Assembly (NCBI GenBank): GCA_024224995.1
Contig: JAAENB010000536.1
Location: forward strand, 1-8,360
Direction: 5' to 3'
DNA: 8,360 nt
DNA from: a bacterium
Lineage (GTDB): Bacteria; Spirochaetota; UBA4802; UBA5550
Both the position numbers and the translations under genes were made by a program. Below are positions 1 to 4,787 of the stretch, one piece after another. The notes below the pieces were generated by a model, which ran no database searches, was not told the DNA's origin, and was given only the letters and a program-made list of their open reading frames with translations. Every line of letters begins with the position of its first letter. Position 1 is the stretch's first letter.

Positions 1-43
1 CCGGTCCAGCGGGTTATTTCTTAATATACCCAAAAACGTAATT

Positions 44-155
44 CGGAATGTAGACTATGCCCGGAGCGATGCCTCGGCAGATTGTGAGGCTGTTTGACCG
101 GAGGGAGTTCCGAACATTCTGCCGAGGTATTGCTCCGGGCATAGTCTACATTCCG
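44..155. repeat. Large near-perfect inverted repeat (dispersed palindromic element, copy 1)
   Basis: Two 37-nt arms (44-80 and 119-155) are complementary at 35 of 37 positions and enclose a 38-nt spacer. The left arm begins CGGAATGTAGACTATGCCCG. The spacer can form a smaller apical hairpin (CGGA 99-102 with TCCG 109-112), and GCCTC 71-75 could pair with GAGGC 86-90 as an alternative fold. The right flank (GGTCGATATACCTC, 156-169) recurs in inverted orientation at 8315-8360, so this is a repeat family and not a chance hairpin. Arms this long suggest a MITE-like or REP-like element. No transposase is seen. There is no T-tract after the stem, so it is not a classical terminator, although it could stop or stabilise transcripts. 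Confidence 0.9.
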
Positions 156-223
156 GGTCGATATACCTCATATATGACGCACAATTTCTTTTTCAACGGG
201 TCTTCGCTCCGTAATAATTATCA

Positions 224-252
224 TTGACATCTCACACCCCATTGAATTTACA
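224..252 (+). promoter_or_regulatory. Candidate sigma70-type promoter for the methyltransferase-ligase-HD-Pnk operon
   Basis: A perfect -35 consensus TTGACA lies at 224-229. With a 17-bp spacer it is followed by TTTACA at 247-252, a poor -10 with 3 of 6 consensus matches; TACATA at 249-254 is an equally weak alternative. Initiation would fall near 258-260, just before the ATG at 262, so the transcript would be leaderless or nearly so. That fits the lack of a recognisable Shine-Dalgarno sequence there. Only the -35 is convincing. Confidence 0.4.
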
Positions 253-261
253 TACACCATT

Positions 262-954
262 ATGGACTTTAACGAAAAATATTATTCCCTTCCGGCTGCC
301 GCCTTTACCAGGAGCGCCCTGCTGGAAAAGGCGGTTCTTGGGCGGGACGATCCCTTGTTCACGAAAGATCCTGCCTCGCTTTCTCCGGAGGAGATCAATG
401 CCCTGCTGGATTTGGCCTTGAAGCATGATCTCAAGCTCAAGCCATTTAAAAGAAACGCCGGGCTTCCCCGGGTTCAAAAAGTATTGGGCATTCTCAAAGG
501 GCTCGCGCCAAAAAGCATGCTCGATATTGGCAGCGGCAGAGGGGTCTTTTTGTGGCCCCTTCTTGAGGAGCTGCCAATGCCGCGTATCACCTGCGTTGAT
601 ACGCTCGACTACCGGGTGCGGGCAATAAATCATGCTGCTGCCGGAGGAATAGACCGGGTCCGGGCAGTTCAAATGGACGCCTGCTCTCTCGATTTTCCGG
701 ACAGGCATTTTGATGTTGTTACCATGCTGGAAGTGCTGGAGCATATTGAAGAAGCGGAAAAAGCCCTGGCCGAAGTGTTCCGTGTTGCACGGAAATATGT
801 TTTACTTTCGGTCCCCTCAAAAGAGGACAGCAACCCGGAGCACATTCATCTCTTTACCAGGGCATCAATGGAAAAACTCCTGGCTCATTGCGCCCCGGGA
901 AAAGCCCGGTTCGATTTTGTTCTCAATCATATGATAGTTTTGATAAAAAAATAA
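262..954 (+). CDS. Class I SAM-dependent methyltransferase, substrate unknown (RNA-repair operon)
   Basis: The 230-residue protein is a Rossmann-fold class I methyltransferase. Seen: motif I DIGSGRG (88-94) for S-adenosylmethionine, an acidic residue after strand 2 (D113 in VDTLD), D139 in the motif III region, and a motif IV/post-IV stretch FDVVTMLEVLEHI (150-162). These are followed by SVPS (183-186) and EHIHLFTRASMEKLL (193-207). This matches the Methyltransf_11/UbiG-like group. The EVLEH motif and the later histidines also resemble the metal ligands of the bacterial RNA 3'-terminal 2'-O-methyltransferase Hen1 (E, E, H, H), but the motif is widespread and does not assign function. The N-terminal 85 residues are helical and not recognised. 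The ATG at 262 has no clear Shine-Dalgarno; the next in-frame ATG (517) would delete most of the fold before motif I. The stop lies 21 bp before the RNA ligase gene, which supports one operon and a possible role in RNA end or repair chemistry. That role is inference. Confidence 0.88.
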   Translation: MDFNEKYYSLPAAAFTRSALLEKAVLGRDDPLFTKDPASLSPEEINALLDLALKHDLKLKPFKRNAGLPRVQKVLGILKGLAPKSMLDIGSGRGVFLWPLLEELPMPRITCVDTLDYRVRAINHAAAGGIDRVRAVQMDACSLDFPDRHFDVVTMLEVLEHIEEAEKALAEVFRVARKYVLLSVPSKEDSNPEHIHLFTRASMEKLLAHCAPGKARFDFVLNHMIVLIKK

Positions 955-975
955 GATTTAACTCAGGAAAAAAAT

Positions 976-1758
976 ATGGAGATATTTAAATACCCAAGGA
1001 CCCATCATATTGAAGGCTCCCGCCTGCAGCCGGGCGATGAAGACCTTGATCAGGTCCCGTTTTCCCGCATAGCAAACCGCTTTATAGTAGTGGAAGAGAA
1101 AATGGACGGGGCAAACTGCGGAGTCAGCTTCTCATCTCAAGGTGAACTGATGCTGCAAAGCCGGGGCCACTATCTTACGGGCGGTGCGCGGGAAAAGCAC
1201 TTTAACCTTTTTAAAACCTGGGCGACAACTCATCAGCGGGAATTGGAAGAGCTGCTGCAAGACCGGTATATTATGTACGGTGAATGGCTCTATGCCAAGC
1301 ATACGATTTTTTACAACCGCCTCCCCCACTTCTTTATGGAATTCGATATCATGAACAAAGAAACACAAGAATTCCTGAGTACGGAAAAACGCATGGAACT
1401 GCTGGCGCCCTATCCCGTTATTGCTCCGGTCAAAGTCCTCTTTGAGGGGAAAATGCAGAACGTGCAGGCTCTTACCGCCTTACTGGAGGAATCATTTTTT
1501 ATTGAAGGCGAGCACCGCATGGATCTGCACCAGGCCGCGCAGGATCTGGACCTGGACCCGGAACGCGCCCTGAATGAGACCGATCCCTCCAATCTCATGG
1601 AAGGCTTATATATCAAAGTGGAAGAAAAGGGAATAGTAACTGAGCGATATAAATATGTCCGGGCCGGGTTTCTCACGACGGTGGAGCAGTCAGAGAGCCA
1701 CTGGCTTAACAGGCCCATTATTCCAAACAGGCTGCGGGAAGGGGTATCTCTATGGTAG
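976..1758 (+). CDS. ATP-dependent RNA/polynucleotide ligase, Rnl2-like nucleotidyltransferase
   Basis: The 260-residue protein is a covalent nucleotidyltransferase that would use ATP to seal a 3'-OH to a 5'-phosphate. The motifs run in order: motif I EKMDG (41-45) with K42 as the predicted adenylated lysine; SRG (62-64); motif III YGEWLY (101-106) with E103; motif IIIa FMEFD (120-124); motif IV EGLYIKVE (209-216) with E209; and motif V RYKYVRAGF (224-232), where K226 is the likely catalytic lysine. All core motifs are intact. At 260 residues it is shorter than T4 Rnl2 (about 334) and has only about 30 residues after motif V, so it lacks an Rnl2-like C-terminal domain and may need its partner. 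The start is supported by AGGA at 965-968, 7 nt upstream. The stop codon overlaps the HD-Pnk start by 7 bp, which indicates translational coupling. HD-Pnk homologues are known to be often encoded with a putative ATP-dependent ligase, which matches this pair. Confidence 0.93.
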   Translation: MEIFKYPRTHHIEGSRLQPGDEDLDQVPFSRIANRFIVVEEKMDGANCGVSFSSQGELMLQSRGHYLTGGAREKHFNLFKTWATTHQRELEELLQDRYIMYGEWLYAKHTIFYNRLPHFFMEFDIMNKETQEFLSTEKRMELLAPYPVIAPVKVLFEGKMQNVQALTALLEESFFIEGEHRMDLHQAAQDLDLDPERALNETDPSNLMEGLYIKVEEKGIVTERYKYVRAGFLTTVEQSESHWLNRPIIPNRLREGVSLW

Positions 1759-2873
1759 ACATTATTCCAAACAGCAAAGGGGAAAACTTCAACTGGGATA
1801 TGTATACGGAACTGTTCCAATGGATACGGGACATGAAAGAGATCCCCCAGAATCCCAAATATCACGCGGAAGGCAATGTGTGGATACACACCAGGATGGT
1901 ACTGGAACAATTGATTGTCATGGAGGCATGGCAGGCCCTGCCTTCGGAAGAACGGGCCATAGTGTTCCTTGCTGCCCTGATCCATGACGTGGGAAAGATC
2001 CCCACTACGAAAGAGGGAGAAGACGGGCAGATCGAATCTCCCCGGCATACTGTCGTTGGTGAACGAATGGCCCGGGAAATCTTGTGGAAAGGAATTCCGG
2101 AACCGGTTCCCTTCCCCATTCGCGAGAAAATAGTAAAACTGGTTCGCTATCACGGGTTCCCCCTCTGGTTCATTGAAAAAAAGAATCCCGAACGGGGGGT
2201 GATTACCACGAGCCAGTTTGTATCAATGCGGCACCTTACCATCCTGGCCGAAGCCGACATCCGGGGAAGGATTGGCAGCAAGTTAGACAGAAAGCTCGAT
2301 TCCGTAAAAATGCTTAAGGAATACTGCGCTGAACTGGGGTGCCTGGACAGTGCCTATTCTTTTCCCGATCCCTTAAGCAGGTTTACCTACTTTCGCAAAA
2401 CAGACTCAAGCCCCGCGTACGTGCCCTATGACGATACTGCCTTTACCGTGATAATGATGTCCGGGCTGCCGGGGTCCGGAAAAGATACCTGGATAAAAAA
2501 AAATAACCGGGCCAATTCCCCGGTAGTGTCACTCGATGATATTCGGCAGGAGCTGAATATTTCCCCGCAGAAAACCCAGGGCAAGGTTGTGGAAGCGGGA
2601 CGGAAACAGGCACGGGAATACATGCGGAAGAAAGAATCTTTTATATGGAACGCCACCAATACAACGGCTCTTCTCCGGGAGCAGGTTATCGGTTTTTTTC
2701 TGGGATATAATGCCAGGGTGAAGATCGTGTATGTGGAAACAGGGTATGAGAACCTGTGGAAGCAGAACCATGAGCGGGATGATCCCGTTCCGGAAACGAT
2801 TATCAACAAAATGATAAACAAACTGGATATACCGTCGGTAGTTGAGGCCCATGAGGTGGAGTATGTTTATTGA
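1752..2873 (+). CDS. HD-Pnk: 2',3'-phosphoesterase HD domain fused to 5'-OH polynucleotide kinase
   Basis: The 373-residue bifunctional end-healing enzyme has an N-terminal HD phosphohydrolase domain (about 35-175) with metal-binding candidates H46, H78-D79 (in LIHDVGK), H99, H134 and D169 (in EADIRGR). Its C-terminal P-loop kinase domain (about 231-373) has Walker A SGLPGSGKDT (237-246) with K244. SLDDIR (260-265) resembles the catalytic Asp and Arg of T4 Pnk. It also has a WNATNTT segment (299-305) and a basic lid-like stretch ending ERDD (341-344). The characterised relative, Runella slithyformis HD-Pnk, removes 2',3'-cyclic, 2'- and 3'-phosphates with its HD domain and phosphorylates 5'-OH ends with its kinase domain. 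This product should prepare broken RNA or DNA ends for the upstream ligase. The ATG lies inside the ligase gene's last codons, behind a strong GGAAGGGG Shine-Dalgarno (1737-1744, spacing 7). An uninterrupted run of nine A (2495-2503) follows the Walker A codons. Confidence 0.93.
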   Translation: MVDIIPNSKGENFNWDMYTELFQWIRDMKEIPQNPKYHAEGNVWIHTRMVLEQLIVMEAWQALPSEERAIVFLAALIHDVGKIPTTKEGEDGQIESPRHTVVGERMAREILWKGIPEPVPFPIREKIVKLVRYHGFPLWFIEKKNPERGVITTSQFVSMRHLTILAEADIRGRIGSKLDRKLDSVKMLKEYCAELGCLDSAYSFPDPLSRFTYFRKTDSSPAYVPYDDTAFTVIMMSGLPGSGKDTWIKKNNRANSPVVSLDDIRQELNISPQKTQGKVVEAGRKQAREYMRKKESFIWNATNTTALLREQVIGFFLGYNARVKIVYVETGYENLWKQNHERDDPVPETIINKMINKLDIPSVVEAHEVEYVY

Positions 2874-2878
2874 AGAAT

Positions 2879-2922
2879 ATAGCGAGGAGTGCACCCCTCG
2901 CAGGGGCGCGCCCTCTCGCTAT
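2879..2922. terminator. Two-tier stem-loop between convergent genes (possible terminator)
   Basis: The outer 8-bp stem ATAGCGAG/CTCGCTAT (2879-2886 with 2915-2922) encloses an inner hairpin CCCCT-CGC-AGGGG (2894-2906). It lies 5 nt after the HD-Pnk stop and upstream of the 3' end of the convergent lipoprotein gene. Its position suits a terminator for the repair operon or a bidirectional transcript end. No T-tract follows the stem on either strand, so intrinsic termination is uncertain and it could instead protect mRNA 3' ends. Confidence 0.45.
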
Positions 2923-2941
2923 GTTCACCGGATTCAGGAAC

Positions 2942-2956
2942 AATTCAAAATGAATT
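2942..2956 (-). other. AT-rich hairpin after the lipoprotein gene stop
   Basis: AATTCA-AAA-TGAATT forms a 6-bp perfect stem with a 3-nt loop, one base past the minus-strand stop codon at 2958-2960. The stem is weak and AT-only apart from one C-G pair. On the minus strand TTTT appears only as part of the loop region. It might contribute to the 3' end of the lipoprotein mRNA, but chance is a fair alternative. Confidence 0.25.
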
Positions 2957-2957
2957 A

Positions 2958-4589
2958 TTAACGGCTCTGAAAAAGTGCTCCGGCAGCCCAATTATTAAAA
3001 TCGGTGACGGTCCGGCCATATCCGCCGCTTACAACCGAGTTATATCCATTGGCAACATTATTACTTCCACCACCTACAACAGAGTAAGATCCGCCGGCAG
3101 TATTATTACTACCGCCGCTTACAGCACAATAAGCAGAGGCTGCAATATTGTTTACACCGCCGGAAATACTTGCAAACGCCCCACTTGCGGTATTAGCCGA
3201 TCCGCCGCTGACAACACTATACGTTGAGGAGGCTAAATTATTCATGCCGCCGGAAATACTTGCAGACGGCCCATTTGCGGTATTAGCCGATCCGCCGCTG
3301 ACACTTGCGAATGGAGCGCTAATGGTATTAAAAGACCCGGCAACAAGTCCGCCAAAAGAGGAATAATTATTTTTGCTTCCAACAATTATATTGTGCGAAC
3401 CGCTTCGATTATCATTGGAACCGTTTGATTCATTGTACCCAACAATGAGGTTGCCAAGACCGTTCACAGCACCTTCCGTAGTACCGGTACCGCTTACGAT
3501 TTGAACGTTAATTCCGCTAAATTGTATAGTCTGTTGCCCCGTATTAGGGTCGGTTAACCTGGCTACACCGGAAAATAGACCGGTGAGGCTGTATACGTCG
3601 CCCTGCATGTTGTTTATGCTGGACTCCATGTTATTTACGCTCGACTCAAGAGAGGAAATTCTTAGCGAATTGGAAACCACGGAACTCTGCAAATCGTTTA
3701 TTGAAGCGGCAAAACTGCTGGTAGAACTTTCCAGGGTACTTATCGATGTAGTGTTATTCGCAGCAGTGCTTTCAACCATATCGATCATCATTGTATGCTC
3801 ACTAACAGTAGTCGTTAGACCAACAACCGAGGCTTCCACGCTGCCAAGAGCGGTATCATGTTCCGTAATAACATTTGCCTGGGCAGCAGTTGTCGTTTCC
3901 AGAGCATTAATTGAAGCAGTAAGACCGTTGTCGGTATTTTGCAGACTTGATACGGAAGCCGATAAACCGGCAGCTGTACTCTGCAGGCTCGAAATAGAAC
4001 TGGTGTGACCACTCACAGAGCTCTGAAGGCCGCTAATAGAGCCGGAAAGGCTGTTCACATCACTTTGTACACTGCCAATAGAAACGGCCTGGCTGTTCAT
4101 AGAAGAAGTCAGCACGGCATCGGCGTCGAGAAGCCCGTCAATTGAAGCAGCCTGGCTGTTCGCGACTGATTGAACATCAGAAAGCGCGGCAGCCTGACCG
4201 GCAATGATAGTTTGCATGGTACCAAGAGTCGTATTCTGGGCTTCAATAGCAGCAGCCTGGGAATTTACCAGGGTTTTGAGATCATTCACTTCTGTTTGCA
4301 AAGCGGCAAATTCAGCGGAAAGATCGCTTCCGTCCCGGCCGTTGCAGACATAATCAACATTATCAACTTCATCAGCATCAAGTATCCCGTTCCCGTTCTC
4401 ATCAATACCGCTTTCAATGGAAACACCGCCATCGGGACATTCGGTATTTTCTGCGGGTAAAACCGATTTTTTTACAACCGTAGAATAGGTATCGGCATTG
4501 GGATCATCACAGCCGGCAAAAGCGAGCGTGGACATAAGAATTAGACAACTAAAAGTTACTTTTAAAAATTTTTCAAAGAATTTTTTCAT
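2958..4589 (-). CDS. Lipid-anchored coiled-coil fibre with YadA-like head repeats (adhesin-like)
   Basis: The 543-residue protein starts with a Lys-rich type II signal peptide and a lipobox-like AFAGC with lipidation at C27; phenylalanine at -3 is atypical outside spirochaetes. A short module (51-87) holds two cysteines (C51, C82) and an EF-hand-like loop D63-N65-N67-G68-D71-E74, as in the small DUF7151-type module often seen before stalk proteins. Residues about 88-333 are a Ser/Ala/Thr-rich coiled coil with repeated SxxSLxS and SINxLxS heptads. Residues 378-421 hold variant repeats (LIVGYN, IIVGSKNN, LVAGSFN). Residues 429-530 are seven 15-residue units of the type SVSGGSANTASGAYA, the left-handed beta-roll pattern of trimeric autotransporter heads. 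No beta-barrel anchor follows. The probable form is a trimeric surface fibre with stalk at the membrane and head at the tip; surface exposure and adhesion are inferred. GAGG (4596-4599) supports the start. It is convergent with HD-Pnk and divergent from the kinase. Confidence 0.85.
   Translation of the reverse strand: MKKFFEKFLKVTFSCLILMSTLAFAGCDDPNADTYSTVVKKSVLPAENTECPDGGVSIESGIDENGNGILDADEVDNVDYVCNGRDGSDLSAEFAALQTEVNDLKTLVNSQAAAIEAQNTTLGTMQTIIAGQAAALSDVQSVANSQAASIDGLLDADAVLTSSMNSQAVSIGSVQSDVNSLSGSISGLQSSVSGHTSSISSLQSTAAGLSASVSSLQNTDNGLTASINALETTTAAQANVITEHDTALGSVEASVVGLTTTVSEHTMMIDMVESTAANNTTSISTLESSTSSFAASINDLQSSVVSNSLRISSLESSVNNMESSINNMQGDVYSLTGLFSGVARLTDPNTGQQTIQFSGINVQIVSGTGTTEGAVNGLGNLIVGYNESNGSNDNRSGSHNIIVGSKNNYSSFGGLVAGSFNTISAPFASVSGGSANTANGPSASISGGMNNLASSTYSVVSGGSANTASGAFASISGGVNNIAASAYCAVSGGSNNTAGGSYSVVGGGSNNVANGYNSVVSGGYGRTVTDFNNWAAGALFQSR
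3157..3303 (-). repeat. 90-bp period tandem DNA repeat in the lipoprotein head region
   Basis: Positions 3157-3213 and 3247-3303 are 57-nt direct copies identical at 54 positions, offset by 90 bp (30 residues, two 15-residue head units). Shorter, more diverged 45-bp relatives extend down to about 3010, for example the recurrent CCGCCGCTTACA and CCGCCGCTGACA segments. The near-identity at DNA level, beyond the protein constraint, points to recent duplication or gene conversion. The array could expand or contract by recombination in frame, because both periods are multiples of three. Confidence 0.85.
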
Positions 4590-4702
4590 TCCTTACCTCG
4601 TTATTATTTTTTTATTTGTTTTATGTTAAATCATGATCTAATTCCCGTGAACAACTTCTCGAAATGCCCCAATACTGTAAAGAATTTATTAAAAAAAGTG
4701 TG

Positions 4703-4718
4703 GGGACAAATTTGTCCC
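4703..4718. promoter_or_regulatory. Perfect 16-bp palindrome in the divergent intergenic region (candidate operator)
   Basis: GGGACAAATTTGTCCC is a perfect inverted repeat in the middle of the 198-bp gap between the minus-strand lipoprotein gene and the plus-strand kinase gene. It lies 23 bp upstream of the proposed kinase -35, a suitable place for a dimeric regulator acting on one or both genes. Alternatives are a short terminator-like hairpin or a relic of a REP-type repeat, because GGGGACA...TGTCCC-type palindromes occur as dispersed repeats in some genomes. No regulator family is identified. Confidence 0.5.
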
Positions 4719-4741
4719 GGTAAAAATAAACTGAAAAGTCT

Positions 4742-4770
4742 TTGCATTTTTATTTGAATATTGCTATAGT
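4742..4770 (+). promoter_or_regulatory. Candidate promoter for the hybrid histidine kinase
   Basis: TTGCAT (4742-4747) and TATAGT (4765-4770, 5 of 6 matches to the -10 consensus) are separated by 17 bp. Initiation would fall near 4777, giving a leader of only about 10 nt before the ATG at 4788 with a weak GGA (4777-4779) as its ribosome site. The -35 is weak. No equally clear promoter was found for the divergent lipoprotein gene in the rest of this gap. Confidence 0.45.
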
Positions 4771-4787
4771 GCTGCTGGATATAAATT

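Noticed and set aside
232..744. Minus-strand open frame of 170 codons opposite the methyltransferase
   Set aside because: The plus strand encodes an intact SAM-binding fold here; the antisense product has no motif and no supporting start signals.
712..870. Direct annotation of the methyltransferase as Hen1
   Set aside because: The ExxEH motif is shared with many UbiG-like methyltransferases, the histidine spacing differs from Hen1, and no typical Hen1 N-terminal domain is visible. Kept only as a hypothesis.
1410..2153. Long open frame (247 codons) on the minus strand across the ligase/HD-Pnk junction
   Set aside because: It lies antisense to two genes with complete catalytic motifs, and its translation has no recognisable domain. 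It looks like a shadow of the plus-strand coding bias.
2942..2956. Intrinsic terminator for the lipoprotein gene
   Set aside because: The stem is only six mostly A-T pairs and no T-run follows it, so it was listed only as a weak hairpin.
3000..3303. Regularly spaced repeats that might suggest a CRISPR array
   Set aside because: The 45/90-bp periodicity is in frame with a 15-residue protein repeat, the intervening segments are also related to each other, and no cas genes are present.
3583..4008. Plus-strand open frame of 141 codons opposite the lipoprotein stalk
   Set aside because: It is a mirror of the repetitive coiled-coil coding sequence on the minus strand. Its hydrophobic repeats come from antisense reading of Ser/Ala/Thr codons.
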